From Pseudomonas sp. R-28-1W-6 (GTDB lineage Bacteria > Pseudomonadota > Gammaproteobacteria > Pseudomonadales > Pseudomonadaceae): a stretch of DNA of 64,000 bases. Every line of letters begins with the position of its first letter. Position 1 is the stretch's first letter. The translations under genes were made by a program, and so were the position numbers. Below, in pieces: positions 28,708 through 38,167 of the stretch. The stretch lies in contig NZ_WELK01000001.1 in the NCBI RefSeq assembly GCF_009799925.1, positions 496,001-560,000 on the forward strand. The letters run 5' to 3'. The notes beneath the pieces are model-generated. The model did no database searches. It worked only from the letters and a program-made list of their open reading frames with translations, and was not told where the DNA came from.

Positions 28708-29496
28708 CTAACGGGCCCGACGGGGGAGTACAAAGCTCAGCAGGAAAAGTGCGGCGGCGGCCACAACTATGGACGGCCCGGCGGGCGTGTCCTGGTACCA
28801 GGAAAGGCTCAGGCCCGCGCCTACCGCGAGCATGCCCAGCACGCTGGCGCCGATCGCCATCTGCTCCGGGGTGCGCGCATGGCGCTGGGCGGCGGCGGCC
28901 GGAATGATCAGCAGCGAGGTGATCAGCAGCACCCCGACTATCTTCATCGCCACCGCGATCACCACCGCGATCAGCAGCATCAGCGCCAGGCGCAGGGCCG
29001 CCACCGGCAGGCCTTCGACCCGCGCCAGCTCCTCGTGCACGGTGATCGCCAGCAGCTGGCGCCACAGCGGCAGCAGCAGGGCCAGGACCAGGACGGCGCC
29101 GCCGACTATCCAGGCCAGGTCGCCGGGGCCGACGGCCAGCAGGTCGCCGAACAGGTAGGCCATCAGGTCGATGCGCACCTCGTCCATGAAGCTCAGCACC
29201 ACCAGGCCCAGCGACAGGGTGGTTGGCGCGAGGATGCCCAGCAGGGTGTCCGAGGCCAGCGGCTGGCGCTGCTGCAGGGTCACCAGCAACACGGCCAGCA
29301 GCAGGCAGCCGGCGGTCACCGCCAGGGTCGGGCTGACATCCAGCAGCAGGCCGAGGGCCACGCCGAGCAGGGCGGCATGGGACAGGGTGTCACCGAAGTA
29401 GGCCATGCGCCGCCAGACCACGAAGGAGCCCAGGGGGCCGGCGACCAGGGCCAGGGCCAGGCCGGCGAGCAATGCGTTAAGCAGGAAATCGGGCAT
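28708..29496 (-). CDS. znuB: Zinc ABC transporter permease
   Basis: 262-residue ABC-3 family inner-membrane permease with about eight helices ([41 protein letters not shown] at the N-terminus). It forms the high-affinity zinc importer with ZnuC and ZnuA. The ATG at 29496 overlaps the znuC stop (ATGA). Third gene of zur-znuC-znuB. Confidence 0.95.
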   Translation of the reverse strand: MPDFLLNALLAGLALALVAGPLGSFVVWRRMAYFGDTLSHAALLGVALGLLLDVSPTLAVTAGCLLLAVLLVTLQQRQPLASDTLLGILAPTTLSLGLVVLSFMDEVRIDLMAYLFGDLLAVGPGDLAWIVGGAVLVLALLLPLWRQLLAITVHEELARVEGLPVAALRLALMLLIAVVIAVAMKIVGVLLITSLLIIPAAAAQRHARTPEQMAIGASVLGMLAVGAGLSLSWYQDTPAGPSIVVAAAALFLLSFVLPRRAR

Positions 29497-30287
29497 CAGT
29501 GTTTACATCCCGGGCCGTGGACATGGGCCGGGCCGTGGATGGTCAGGCCGGGCTGGCTGACCACCGCGCCGTGCAGGTCGTGGCTGTGGTCGTGGTTGTG
29601 GTGGTAGATGGCCAGGCTCCTGGCGTCCTGGCCGAACATCTCGACGAACACCGGGTCGTTGCTGACCTGTTCCGGGTGGCCGGAGCAGCACACGTGGCGA
29701 TTCAGGCAGACCACCTGGTCGGTGGTGCTCATCACCAGGTGCAGGTCGTGGGAGACCATCAGCACGCCGCAGCCGTGGCGGTCGCGCAGGCGGGTGATCA
29801 GGCGGTACAGCTCGGCCTGGCCGGCCACGTCGACGCCCTGCACCGGCTCGTCGAGAACCAGCAGCTCGGGCTCGCGCAGCAGGGCGCGGGCCAGCAGCAC
29901 GCGCTGCAGTTCGCCGCCGGAAATGCCCTGCAGCGGGCTGTCGATCACCTGCTCGGCGCCGACCTCGGCCAGCGCCGCCTGCGCCGCGGCGCGGTCGACC
30001 CCCGGCACCAGGCGCAGGAAGCGCAGTACCGAGAGCGGCAAAGTCGGGTCGACGTGCAGCTTCTGCGGCATGTAGCCGATGCGCAGGCGTGCCTTGCGCT
30101 GCACCCGGCCGCTGTCCGGCTTGAGCAGGCCGAGCACGGCGCGCACCAGGGTGGTCTTGCCGGCGCCGTTGGGGCCGATCAGGGTGACGATCTCGCCGGC
30201 GCGTACGGTCAGCTGCACATCCTGCAGCACGGCCTGCCCGGCGAAGCCGACGCCGACGCCGTCGAGCTGGATCAATACCTCGCTCAT
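29496..30287 (-). CDS. znuC: Zinc ABC transporter ATP-binding protein with His-rich tail
   Basis: 263-residue ATPase of the zinc importer: Walker [10 protein letters not shown], signature ISGGELQR, Walker [14 protein letters not shown]-loop VSHDLH. The last 38 residues carry a His cluster ([13 protein letters not shown], then [13 protein letters not shown]) that could bind zinc in the cytoplasm. It overlaps both neighbours by ATGA junctions, so zur, znuC and znuB are translationally coupled. Confidence 0.95.
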   Translation of the reverse strand: MSEVLIQLDGVGVGFAGQAVLQDVQLTVRAGEIVTLIGPNGAGKTTLVRAVLGLLKPDSGRVQRKARLRIGYMPQKLHVDPTLPLSVLRFLRLVPGVDRAAAQAALAEVGAEQVIDSPLQGISGGELQRVLLARALLREPELLVLDEPVQGVDVAGQAELYRLITRLRDRHGCGVLMVSHDLHLVMSTTDQVVCLNRHVCCSGHPEQVSNDPVFVEMFGQDARSLAIYHHNHDHSHDLHGAVVSQPGLTIHGPAHVHGPGCKH

Positions 30288-30784
30288 GTCGCCTCCCGGC
30301 AGCTGGCGCACAGGCCGACGATTTCCACGGTCTGGCTTTCCACCACGAAGCCCACCTCTCTGGCACCGGCGACAATCGCCTGGCTGATGCTCGGCAGCTC
30401 CAGCTCGATGGCGGTGTGGCAGCTCCGGCAGATCAGGAATTGGCCCTGGTGCGCATGTTCCGGGCGCACGCAGCCGATAAAGGCGTTGAGCGAGGCGATG
30501 CGATGCACCAGGCCGTTCTCCTGAAGGAAATCCAGCGCCCGATAGACGGTCGGCGGGGCGGCGCGGCGGCCGTCCTCCTCGCTCAGCACGCCGAGGATGT
30601 CGTAGGCGCCCAGCGGCTTGTGGCTCTGCCAGACCAGCTCCAGCACGCGCTTGCGCAGGGCGGTCAGGCGCGTGCCCTGCTTGCTGCACAGCGCATCGGC
30701 CTCGGCCAGGGCGCTGCTGACGCAGTGCGAATGGTCGTGTGGCAGGCAGGCCAGCGGGGTCTTGGCGGTGTGGGGTTTGAGCAT
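30284..30784 (-). CDS. zur: Zinc uptake regulator (Fur family)
   Basis: 166-residue Fur-family repressor that shuts off zinc uptake when zinc-loaded; called np20 in P. aeruginosa. The winged helix is in [25 protein letters not shown] and [20 protein letters not shown]. Zinc sites are suggested by the N-terminal HDHSHC, and by CRSCH and CASC. It is cotranscribed with znuCB and divergent from znuA, with a palindromic operator between. Confidence 0.95.
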   Translation of the reverse strand: MLKPHTAKTPLACLPHDHSHCVSSALAEADALCSKQGTRLTALRKRVLELVWQSHKPLGAYDILGVLSEEDGRRAAPPTVYRALDFLQENGLVHRIASLNAFIGCVRPEHAHQGQFLICRSCHTAIELELPSISQAIVAGAREVGFVVESQTVEIVGLCASCREAT

Positions 30785-30810
30785 GGGCGGCGACGTCCAG
30801 GGTAAGAGAC

Positions 30811-30823
30811 GTTATTCTATAAC
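30811..30823. promoter_or_regulatory. Zur box between zur and znuA
   Basis: GTTAT-TCT-ATAAC is a perfect inverted repeat that fits the GTTATA/TATAAC core of Zur operators. It lies 27 bases upstream of the zur start and 26 bases upstream of the znuA start, so one site could control both directions. Confidence 0.8.
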
Positions 30824-30848
30824 TCTTTGTCCGCCGAGTGTCGCTGTC

Positions 30849-31793
30849 GTGTCGCGTCTGTTTGCCATTGTCCTGTTGTGCCTGTTTTCCCTATCCGCCC
30901 GTGCCGAGGTGCAGCTGCTGACCAGCATCAAGCCGTTGCAGCTGATCGCCGCCGCCGTGCAGGAGGGCGTCGGCACGCCCGCCGTGCTGCTGCCGCCGGG
31001 CGCCTCGCCGCACAGCTTCGCCCTGCGCCCCTCGGATGTGCGCCGGGTGCACAGCGTCACCCTGCTGTACTGGATCGGCCCGGACATGGAGAGCTTCCTG
31101 CCGCGCGTGCTGCAGGGCCGCAGCCTGCCGAGCGTGGTCGTGCAGGACTTGCCGGGCTTGCAGCTGCGTCACTTTGCCAAGGTGGAAAGCGGCGAGGACG
31201 AGCCTGCCGATGAGCACGGGCATGACGAGCACGCGGCGGCGACCGATGAGCACGACCACGACCACCGCCCCGGCACCCTGGACGCCCATCTCTGGCTGCT
31301 GCCGCACAACGCCCGGGTGATAGCGGCGAAGATGGCCGCCGACCTGGCCCAGGCCGACCCGGCCAATGCCGCGCGCTACCAGGCCAACCTGGCCGCCTTC
31401 GGTGCGCGCCTGGATGCCCTGGATGCGCGGCTCAAGACGCGCCTGGCCAAGCTGGCCGGCAAGCCCTACTTCGTCTTCCACGAGGCCTACGACTACTTCG
31501 AAGCCGCCTATGGCCTGCAGCATGCCGGTGTGTTCAGCGTGGCGGCCGAGGTGCAGCCGGGGGCGCGGCACGTGGCGGCCATGCGTGAGCGCCTGCAGGC
31601 GGCCGGGCCGAGCTGCGTGTTCAGCGAGCCGCCGCTGCGCCCGCGCCTGGCGCAAACCCTGAGCGCCGGTCTGCCGGTCAAACTGGCGGAAATGGATGCC
31701 CTGGGCGGCAGCCTGGCGGTATCGGCGCAGGGCTACGAGCAGTTGCTGGACAATCTCGGCCAGCAGCTGGCCGCTTGCCTGGAAGGCCTCTGA
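30849..31793 (+). CDS. znuA: Zinc ABC transporter substrate-binding protein
   Basis: 314-residue periplasmic zinc-binding protein. A signal peptide ([17 protein letters not shown]) is followed by the cluster A-I fold. Zinc histidines are in [23 protein letters not shown] and FHEAYDYF. A charged His/Asp/Glu loop ([18 protein letters not shown]) is typical of ZnuA. The start is a GTG at 30849; no ATG gives a full signal peptide, and the ribosome binding site is weak. Confidence 0.95.
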   Translation: MSRLFAIVLLCLFSLSARAEVQLLTSIKPLQLIAAAVQEGVGTPAVLLPPGASPHSFALRPSDVRRVHSVTLLYWIGPDMESFLPRVLQGRSLPSVVVQDLPGLQLRHFAKVESGEDEPADEHGHDEHAAATDEHDHDHRPGTLDAHLWLLPHNARVIAAKMAADLAQADPANAARYQANLAAFGARLDALDARLKTRLAKLAGKPYFVFHEAYDYFEAAYGLQHAGVFSVAAEVQPGARHVAAMRERLQAAGPSCVFSEPPLRPRLAQTLSAGLPVKLAEMDALGGSLAVSAQGYEQLLDNLGQQLAACLEGL

Positions 31794-31802
31794 CGCAGGG
31801 CC

Positions 31803-32753
31803 TTACAGGGCGAAGGGCAGGGTCAGGCTGACCTGCTGGCGCTGCGCCAGGCGGCGCTGGAACTCGCCGGGGTCCTTGACCAGCACGTCGCGGCCCTGGA
31901 AGCGCCGCGCGGCGATCAGCCGCGACAGCCAGAAGCGCAGGCAGGCGATGCGCAGCATGGCCGGCCACAACTCGGCCTCGGCGCGGTTGAACGGCCGTAG
32001 CGCGGCGTAGGCGCCGAGCAGGGCACGGGCGCGCGGCAGGTCGAGGCTGTCGTCGGCCTGCGAGCACCAGTCGTTCACGGTGATCGCCAGGTCGTAGAGC
32101 ATCGGCCCCGAGCAGGCGTTGTAGAAGTCGATCACCCCGGCCAGCTGGTTGCCGTCGAACAGCGCGTTGTCGCGGAACAGGTCGGCGTGCAGGTTGGCCC
32201 GCGGCAGGGCGAGGATGCGCTCCTTCAGCTCGGCGACCTCGTGCAGGCTGTCGCGCAGCAGCGGCAGCTGTTCGTCGTGCAGCTCCAGGGCCAGCATCGG
32301 GCCTTCCTCGAGCATCCAGTCGAGGCCGCGGTCGCTGCGCCGTTCGAGAATATTGTCGCGAGTGGCCAGGTGCAGGTGCGCCAGCCAGCCGCCGATCTCG
32401 GCGCAGTGGTGGGCGTTGGGCTGGGCGACATGCTTGCCGGCCAGGCGTGGCTGCAGCAGGGCGGGTTTTTCCGCCAGCTCGCGCAGGGTTTCGCCGCTTT
32501 GCGTGGGGATCGCGTAGGGCACCGGCAGGCCGGCCTGGTGCAGGCGTTCGAGCAGGGCGATGAAAAACGGCAGGTCGGCGCGCGGGCCGCGCTCGATCAG
32601 GGTCAGCACATATTCGCCGCCGTCCAGGCTGACGAAGAAGTTGCTGTTCTCGGTGCCGGCACTGATGCCCTGGAAGTCCTTCAGCCGTCCCAGCCCGTAG
32701 GGGGCGAGGAAGGCTTCCAGTTCGTGGCGTTCCAGCGGGGTGAAGACCGACAT
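31803..32753 (-). CDS. thrB: Homoserine kinase (APH-fold type)
   Basis: Phosphorylates homoserine in threonine synthesis. The 316-residue protein has the aminoglycoside-phosphotransferase-like fold of Pseudomonas ThrB rather than the GHMP fold: catalytic LHADLFRDNALF and metal-binding GVIDFYNACSGPMLYDLAI. Length and N-terminus MSVFTPLERHELEAFLAPYGLG are normal. It converges on znuA with a 9-base gap. Confidence 0.94.
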   Translation of the reverse strand: MSVFTPLERHELEAFLAPYGLGRLKDFQGISAGTENSNFFVSLDGGEYVLTLIERGPRADLPFFIALLERLHQAGLPVPYAIPTQSGETLRELAEKPALLQPRLAGKHVAQPNAHHCAEIGGWLAHLHLATRDNILERRSDRGLDWMLEEGPMLALELHDEQLPLLRDSLHEVAELKERILALPRANLHADLFRDNALFDGNQLAGVIDFYNACSGPMLYDLAITVNDWCSQADDSLDLPRARALLGAYAALRPFNRAEAELWPAMLRIACLRFWLSRLIAARRFQGRDVLVKDPGEFQRRLAQRQQVSLTLPFAL

Positions 32754-32804
32754 GGCATTAGCCTCCGAGGGGTGTGGCGGCGGGCCGGGGCCCGCCGCCG
32801 GCAG

Positions 32805-33092
32805 TTACCACTTAAAGATTTCCCAGGCCGGGATCAGCATGTCCGGCTGGTCGGAGCGGATGAAGTTGCCCTCGCTGCCGTCGGCGCGCACCAGGAAGTA
32901 GGGCTTGCCGATTTTCGGGGTGACCTTGATGGCGTAGAGGAAGCCATTCTGCCGGTATTCGGTGATGGTCTTGTCGCCATCCTGGCGGATGGTCACGTCC
33001 GGGTCGGCGCCCGGTGCATCCTCGGCGGCGATGGCATACAGCGGGCTGATGGCCAGCAGGCCGGTGAGCAACAGGCGGTTGAGTACGCGCAT
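32805..33092 (-). CDS. DUF2782 periplasmic protein
   Basis: 95-residue protein with a signal peptide (to AIAA) and a small beta-rich domain (VTIRQDGDKTITEYRQNGFLYAIKVTPKIGKPYFLV), the DUF2782 pattern. It lies divergently next to polA and upstream of thrB on the same strand, 51 bases apart. Function unknown. AAGG lies 5 bases before the start at 33092. Confidence 0.82.
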   Translation of the reverse strand: MRVLNRLLLTGLLAISPLYAIAAEDAPGADPDVTIRQDGDKTITEYRQNGFLYAIKVTPKIGKPYFLVRADGSEGNFIRSDQPDMLIPAWEIFKW

Positions 33093-33165
33093 GGTAACCT
33101 TGTCCCTTTCTCTGGTTGGTGGGTTCATTCTAGCGCCCGCCCCTGGCAAAAGGTTGATCCTGCGC

Positions 33166-35976
33166 ATGTCTAACACCCCTCTGGTTCTGGTCGACGGTTC
33201 CTCCTACCTGTACCGCGCCTTCCACGCCCTGCCGCCGCTGGCCACTTCCAAGGGCCTGCAGACCGGTGCGGTGAAGGGCGTGCTGAACATGCTCAAGAGC
33301 CTGCGCAAGCAGTACCCGGACAGCCCCTTCGCGGTGGTCTTCGACGCCAAGGGCGGGACCTTCCGCGATGCCATGTTCGAGCACTACAAGGCCAACCGCC
33401 CGCCGATGCCGGAGGAGCTGCGCGGCCAGGTCGAGCCGCTGCATGCCAGCGTGCGCGCCCTCGGCTACCCGCTGCTGTGCGTCGAAGGCGTCGAAGCCGA
33501 CGACGTGATCGGCACCCTGGCCCGCCAGTGCGCGGCCGAGGGCCGCGACGTGGTGATCTCCACCGGCGACAAGGACATGGCCCAGCTGGTCTGCCCGCAC
33601 GTGACCCTGGTCAACACCATGACCGGCAGCGTGTATGACATCGAGGGGGTCAGGGCCAAGTTCGGCGTCGGCCCGGAGCTGATCATCGACTACCTGGCGC
33701 TGATGGGCGACAAGGTCGACAACATCCCCGGCGTGCCGGGGGTCGGCGAGAAGACCGCGCTGGGCCTGCTGGTCGGCGTCGGCGGCGGCCTCGACGTGCT
33801 CTACGCCAACCTCGACAAGGTCCCGGCGCTGCCGATCCGCGGCGCCAAGACCCTGCCGGCCAAGCTGCTCGAGCACAAGGACATGGCCTACCTGTCCTAC
33901 CAGCTGGCGACCATTAAGATCGACCTCGAACTGAATATCGCCATCGACGACCTGCATCCGGGCGAGCCGGACCGCGAGGCGCTGGTGGCGCTGTACAGCG
34001 AGCTGGAGTTCCGCGGCTGGCTGGACGAGCTGCAGCGCGGCCAGGCGCAGGGCAAGCCGCCGGTCAAGGCGGCGGCCAAGCCGGTCGCGGCCACGGGCGG
34101 CCTGTTCGACGAGCCGGCCGTTGCGGAAGGCGAGCCGGCAGAAGCGCCGGCCGCCAGCGATGCGCGCTATGAAACCGTGCTGGAACAGGCGCAGTTCGAG
34201 GCCTGGCTGAAGAAGCTGGAGCAGGCCGAGCTGATCGCCTTCGATACCGAAACCACCAGCCTCGACCCGCAGCAGGCCCAGGTGGTCGGCGTGTCCTTCG
34301 CCGTCAGCGCCCACGAAGCGGCCTATGTGCCGCTGGCGCACAGCTACATGGGCGTGCCGGCGCAACTGGACCGCGACGCGGTGCTGCGCGCGCTCAAGCC
34401 GATCCTCGAAGACCCGGCCAAGGCCAAGGTCGGCCAGCACGCCAAGTACGACATCAACGTGCTGGCCAACGCCTCGACGCCGATCAGCGTGCAGGGCGTG
34501 GCCTTCGACACCATGCTCGAATCCTACGTGCTGGACTCCACCGCCACCCGCCACGACATGGACAGCCTGGCGCTGAAGTACCTCGATCACAGCACCATCC
34601 GTTTCGAGGACATCGCCGGCAAGGGTGCCAAGCAGCTGACCTTCGACCAGATCGCCCTGGAGCAGGCCGGCCCCTATGCCGCGGAAGACGCCGACGTGAC
34701 CCTGCGCCTGCACCAGACGCTGTGGGCCAGGCTGCAGCAGACCCCGGCGCTGGCCAGGGTGCTGCAGGAGATCGAGATGCCGCTGGTGCCGGTGCTGGCG
34801 CGCATCGAGCGCCAGGGCGCGCTGGTCGACGCCAAGCTGCTCGGCCAGCACAGCGTCGAGCTGGGCGAGCGCCTGGTCGAACTGGAGCGCCAGGCCTTCG
34901 CCATCGCCGGCGAGGAGTTCAACCTGGGTTCGCCCAAGCAGCTCGGCGCGATCCTCTACGAGAAACTGGGCCTGCCGATCATCAGCAAGACCGCCACCGG
35001 CCAGGCCTCCACCGCCGAGGCGGTGCTGGCCGAGCTGGCCGAGCAGGACTACGAGCTGCCCAAGGTGCTGATGCAATACCGCAGCCTGAGCAAGCTGAAG
35101 AGCACCTACACCGACCGCCTGCCGGAGCAGATCAACCCGCGCACCGGGCGCATCCACACCAGCTACCACCAGGCGGTCACCGCCACCGGCCGGCTGTCCT
35201 CGTCCGACCCGAACCTGCAGAACATCCCGATCCGCACCGCCGAGGGCCGGCGCATCCGCCAGGCCTTCGTCGCGCCCCAGGGCTACAAGCTGGTGGCGGC
35301 CGACTACTCGCAGATCGAGCTGCGCATCATGGCCCACCTGGCCCAGGACGAGGGGCTGCTGGATGCCTTCCGTCACGGCCGCGACGTGCACAAGGCGACC
35401 GCCGCCGAGGTGTTCGGCGTGCCGCTGGACGAGGTGACCACTGACCAGCGCCGCAGCGCCAAGGCGATCAACTTCGGCCTGATCTACGGCATGAGCGCCT
35501 TCGGCCTGGCCAAGCAGATCGGCTGCGACCGCAAGCAGGCGCAGGCCTATATCGACGTGTATTTCCACCGCTATCCCGGCGTGCTGGCCTACATGGAGCG
35601 CACCCGCGAGCAGGCGTCGCAGCAGGGCTATGTCGAGACCCTGTTCGGCCGCCGCCTGTACCTGCCGGACATCCAGGCGAAGAACCCGGCGCTGCGCAAG
35701 GGCGCCGAGCGCACCGCGATCAACGCGCCGATGCAGGGCACCGCGGCGGACATCATGAAGCGCGCGATGATTGCCGTGGACGCCTGGCTGCCGCAGTCCG
35801 GCCTGGATGCCAAGGTGATCCTGCAGGTCCACGACGAACTGGTGCTGGAGGTGCGCGAGGATCAGGTCGAGGCGCTCAAGGCCGGCCTGCTGCCGCTGAT
35901 GAGCGGCGCCGCGGCGCTGGACGTGCCGCTGCTGGTCGAGGCCGGGGTGGGCGACAACTGGGACGAGGCGCACTGA
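33166..35976 (+). CDS. polA: DNA polymerase I
   Basis: Repair and Okazaki-fragment polymerase, 936 residues. The 5'-3' exonuclease occupies about residues 1-300 (VDGSSYLYRAFHA, VEADDVIGTLA, GDKVDNIPGVPGVGEKTA). The 3'-5' exonuclease begins with FDTETTSLDP at about residue 358. The polymerase motifs are A (VAADYSQIELRIMAH), B (RRSAKAINFGLIYG) and C (VILQVHDELVLEV). The linker (about 305-345) is Ala/Pro rich. It is followed by the ErsA locus, as in other pseudomonads. Confidence 0.98.
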   Translation: MSNTPLVLVDGSSYLYRAFHALPPLATSKGLQTGAVKGVLNMLKSLRKQYPDSPFAVVFDAKGGTFRDAMFEHYKANRPPMPEELRGQVEPLHASVRALGYPLLCVEGVEADDVIGTLARQCAAEGRDVVISTGDKDMAQLVCPHVTLVNTMTGSVYDIEGVRAKFGVGPELIIDYLALMGDKVDNIPGVPGVGEKTALGLLVGVGGGLDVLYANLDKVPALPIRGAKTLPAKLLEHKDMAYLSYQLATIKIDLELNIAIDDLHPGEPDREALVALYSELEFRGWLDELQRGQAQGKPPVKAAAKPVAATGGLFDEPAVAEGEPAEAPAASDARYETVLEQAQFEAWLKKLEQAELIAFDTETTSLDPQQAQVVGVSFAVSAHEAAYVPLAHSYMGVPAQLDRDAVLRALKPILEDPAKAKVGQHAKYDINVLANASTPISVQGVAFDTMLESYVLDSTATRHDMDSLALKYLDHSTIRFEDIAGKGAKQLTFDQIALEQAGPYAAEDADVTLRLHQTLWARLQQTPALARVLQEIEMPLVPVLARIERQGALVDAKLLGQHSVELGERLVELERQAFAIAGEEFNLGSPKQLGAILYEKLGLPIISKTATGQASTAEAVLAELAEQDYELPKVLMQYRSLSKLKSTYTDRLPEQINPRTGRIHTSYHQAVTATGRLSSSDPNLQNIPIRTAEGRRIRQAFVAPQGYKLVAADYSQIELRIMAHLAQDEGLLDAFRHGRDVHKATAAEVFGVPLDEVTTDQRRSAKAINFGLIYGMSAFGLAKQIGCDRKQAQAYIDVYFHRYPGVLAYMERTREQASQQGYVETLFGRRLYLPDIQAKNPALRKGAERTAINAPMQGTAADIMKRAMIAVDAWLPQSGLDAKVILQVHDELVLEVREDQVEALKAGLLPLMSGAAALDVPLLVEAGVGDNWDEAH

Positions 35977-36080
35977 TTGCGTGGCCCCGGGCTGCGGCAT
36001 GGGGTCGCAGCTTGGCGGCTAGTTAGCTCTTTTCGGTCTTTTAAATTACTGCTTATCGCAATGCGATTTAAAAAATGGCT

Positions 36081-36108
36081 GAACTATCCGCTGGCGGCAC
36101 CGGTCAGA
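36081..36108 (+). promoter_or_regulatory. AlgU (sigma-22) type promoter for the ErsA sRNA
   Basis: GAACTA, a 17-base spacer, then TCAGA matches the envelope-stress consensus GAACTT-N16/17-TCTGA. It predicts transcription from about 36115. I recall that ErsA in P. aeruginosa depends on sigma-22. Confidence 0.75.
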
Positions 36109-36114
36109 GTTTAC

Positions 36115-36241
36115 GAATGGCATGTAGCCCTTCGATGCTCCTATGTGTGTTCTAGTGTTGGCAGATCTCTGAACCCCGCCCTAGCGGTTCAGAATTGAAC
36201 CCCGGTCTTCTCCTCCCCATACGAAGTCCGGGGTTTTTTTT
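36115..36241 (+). ncRNA. ersA: Candidate ErsA small RNA (Spot 42 position)
   Basis: The polA-engB interval is where spf lies in enterobacteria and ersA in P. aeruginosa. Here it holds an AlgU-type promoter, then about 126 bases with no convincing gene, a single-stranded pyrimidine stretch (TCTTCTCCTCCCCATACG), and a terminator CCCCGG..CCGGGG with eight T. Known ErsA is about 130 nt and uses a C/U-rich segment to pair with mRNAs such as algC. An upstream hairpin GAACCCCGCCCTAGCGGTTC is also visible. The exact 5' end is inferred. Confidence 0.8.
36198..36241 (+). terminator. Intrinsic terminator of the ErsA candidate
   Basis: AACCCCGG pairs with CCGGGGTT around a pyrimidine-rich loop and is followed by eight T. 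The loop is the likely mRNA-binding segment. Confidence 0.88.
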
Positions 36242-36244
36242 GCT

Positions 36245-36366
36245 CACGATTTGCTGCGCGTCGGCCAGGCGGCGTTGAAATTGGGCTCGGGCTGCTCATT
36301 TACAGCACGTAAACTCCGCGCCCTCGCCCAATTTCGCCTTGCCTGATCCTAGCTCGCGAAATCGGG
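36245..36366. repeat. Stop-codon inverted-repeat element, copy A3
   Basis: The core GCGCGTCGGCCA, GGGCTCGGGCTGCTCATTTACA and CGTAAACTCCGCGCCCTCGCC matches A2 and A4. Outer arms CGATTTGC and GCGAAATCG pair. The last codons and TAG stop of engB lie inside the right arm. About 122 bases. Confidence 0.8.
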
Positions 36367-37002
36367 ATCCGAGCCTTCCTCTGCTTCGAGAAGCCCCATC
36401 CAGCCAGCCAGCACGGCCTGCGCTTCCTCGACGCCCTGGCGCTTGGGCGCCGAGAACAGCTGGATGCTGGCGTCCGTGCCCCAGCCCTTGCGGATATCCT
36501 GGCGAACCTTGAGCAGGGCGTTCTTGGCGGCGCCGAAGGTCAGCTTGTCGGCCTTGGTCAGCAGGATATGCAGGCGCATGCCACTGGCCTGGGACCAGTC
36601 GAGCATCATGCGGTCGAACTCGGTCAGCGGATGGCGGATATCCATCATCAGGATCAGCCCGACCAGGCTCTCGCGGCTGCTCAGGTAGGCTTCCAGGTGG
36701 CGTTGCCAGTGCTGTTTAAGCGGAATTGGCACCTTGGCATAGCCATAACCGGGCAGGTCGACCAGGCGGCGCTCTTCGTCCAGGGTGAAGAAGTTGAGCA
36801 GCTGGGTGCGCCCCGGGGTCTTCGAGGTGCGTGCCAGGTTGGCGTGGGTCAGGGTATTCAGCGCGCTCGACTTGCCGGCGTTGGAGCGCCCGGCGAAGGC
36901 CACTTCGAAGCCCTCGTCCGGCGGGCACTGGTCGACCTTGGCCGCACTGATCATGAAGGCAGCCTGTTGGCACAGACCGATGATGGGATTCTTGGGTTGC
37001 AT
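36349..37002 (-). CDS. engB: Ribosome biogenesis GTPase YihA/EngB
   Basis: Essential-type GTPase that helps assemble the large ribosomal subunit. The 217-residue protein has G1 [10 protein letters not shown]2 near [10 protein letters not shown]3 DLPGYGYA and G4 TKADKL. The C-terminal residues DPDFAS and the stop are encoded by the arm of repeat A3. Neighbours polA/ErsA and cytochrome c5 match other pseudomonads. Confidence 0.96.
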   Translation of the reverse strand: MQPKNPIIGLCQQAAFMISAAKVDQCPPDEGFEVAFAGRSNAGKSSALNTLTHANLARTSKTPGRTQLLNFFTLDEERRLVDLPGYGYAKVPIPLKQHWQRHLEAYLSSRESLVGLILMMDIRHPLTEFDRMMLDWSQASGMRLHILLTKADKLTFGAAKNALLKVRQDIRKGWGTDASIQLFSAPKRQGVEEAQAVLAGWMGLLEAEEGSDPDFAS

Positions 37003-37186
37003 GGGGATTTTCCGGTTGAGCCGGGCGCCAGCGTGGGGCGCGGCATGGTGTCGCTTCCGTTTCAGCGACGCCAGTATATAATGCCGCAGATTTTGTGTGC
37101 GCTTTGTCCCGTCCGTTGTTCCGGGAACGACATAATTAGCTGCGCGATAGAACGCAGAGCGTTCCTAACCCTGATGAGGTTGGCCC

Positions 37187-37480
37187 ATGAAAAAAGTATT
37201 GATCGTTGCCGCCGCGCTTTGCGCCCTGTCCGTTAACGTGCAGGCCGCACAGGATGCCGAGGCGGTGTATGCCAAGGCCTGCATGGCTTGTCACAATGGC
37301 CAATTGCCGATGGCGCCCAAGCGTGGCGACAAGGCTGCCTGGGAGCCACGCGTGGCCAAGGGCATGGACGCGCTGGTGCAGAGCGTGACCAATGGTTTGA
37401 ACGCCATGCCGCCGCGTGGCTTGTGCATGGATTGCACTGCAGAGGATTACCAGGCCGTCATTAAGTTGATGAGCGAGTAG
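37187..37480 (+). CDS. Cytochrome c5 family protein
   Basis: 97-residue periplasmic monoheme cytochrome. A signal peptide (to VQA) is followed by heme motif CMACH, axial Met in NAMPPRG, and an extra Cys pair in GLCMDCTAED that is a hallmark of the c5 group. It lies directly before the diheme c4 gene, with 45 bases between, so the two are probably cotranscribed electron carriers. Confidence 0.92.
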   Translation: MKKVLIVAAALCALSVNVQAAQDAEAVYAKACMACHNGQLPMAPKRGDKAAWEPRVAKGMDALVQSVTNGLNAMPPRGLCMDCTAEDYQAVIKLMSE

Positions 37481-37525
37481 TCCCGCAGAAATTTCTTTTA
37501 CCTCTAGCCGTTATTGGATTAGCTG

Positions 37526-38149
37526 ATGAACAAAGTACTCGTGAGTCTGCTGTTGAGCCTGGGCATTTCCTCTGCTGCGTATGCTGCAGGCGATGCCGCG
37601 ATCGTCGGCGACGCCGAAGCCGGTAAGGCGAAGACCGCTGTGTGTGGCGCCTGCCACGCTGCGGACGGCAACAGCGCCGCCCCGAACTTCCCGAAACTGG
37701 CTGGCCAGGGCGAGCGCTACCTGCTCAAGCAGCTGAATGACATCAAGGGCGGCAAGCGTCAGGTGCTGGAAATGACCGGCCTGCTGACCAACCTCAGCGA
37801 CCAGGATCTGGCCGACATCGCCGCCTACTTCGCCAGCCAGAGCATGAGCGTCGGCGCTGCCGATCCGGCCCTGGTGGCGCGTGGCGAGGAACTGTTCCGC
37901 GGCGGCAAGCTGGATCAGGGCATGCCGGCCTGCACCGGTTGCCACTCGCCGAACGGCGCGGGCAACGACCTGGCGGGCTTCCCGCAACTGGGTGGCCAGC
38001 ACGCCGCCTATGTGGCCAAGCAGCTCACCGACTTCCGCGAAGGCAACCGCACCAATGACGGCGACACGCTGATCATGCGCGCTATTGCGGCCAAGCTGAG
38101 CAACAAGGATATCGCCGCGGTATCCAGCTACATCCAGGGCCTGCACTAA
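37526..38149 (+). CDS. cc4: Cytochrome c4 (diheme)
   Basis: 207-residue periplasmic diheme electron carrier. A signal peptide ends near AYA. Two tandem cytochrome domains carry CGACH and CTGCH, each with an axial Met further on (EMTGLL, LIMRAIA). It is a known electron donor to terminal oxidases in pseudomonads, so it may feed the caa3 oxidase encoded 16 kb away. Confidence 0.95.
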   Translation: MNKVLVSLLLSLGISSAAYAAGDAAIVGDAEAGKAKTAVCGACHAADGNSAAPNFPKLAGQGERYLLKQLNDIKGGKRQVLEMTGLLTNLSDQDLADIAAYFASQSMSVGAADPALVARGEELFRGGKLDQGMPACTGCHSPNGAGNDLAGFPQLGGQHAAYVAKQLTDFREGNRTNDGDTLIMRAIAAKLSNKDIAAVSSYIQGLH

Positions 38150-38167
38150 GTCCTGCGCGAGCGTCTG

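Noticed and set aside
33130-36000. Very long minus-strand open frame (956 codons) opposite polA
   Set aside because: Shadow of polA; its composition (His, Gln, Val, Leu rich) is that of antisense GC-rich coding DNA and no motif is seen.
35977-36198. Open frame of 73 codons after polA, including an ATG at 36061
   Set aside because: It overlaps the AlgU promoter and the ErsA candidate, lacks a ribosome binding site at the ATG, and its product matches nothing familiar.
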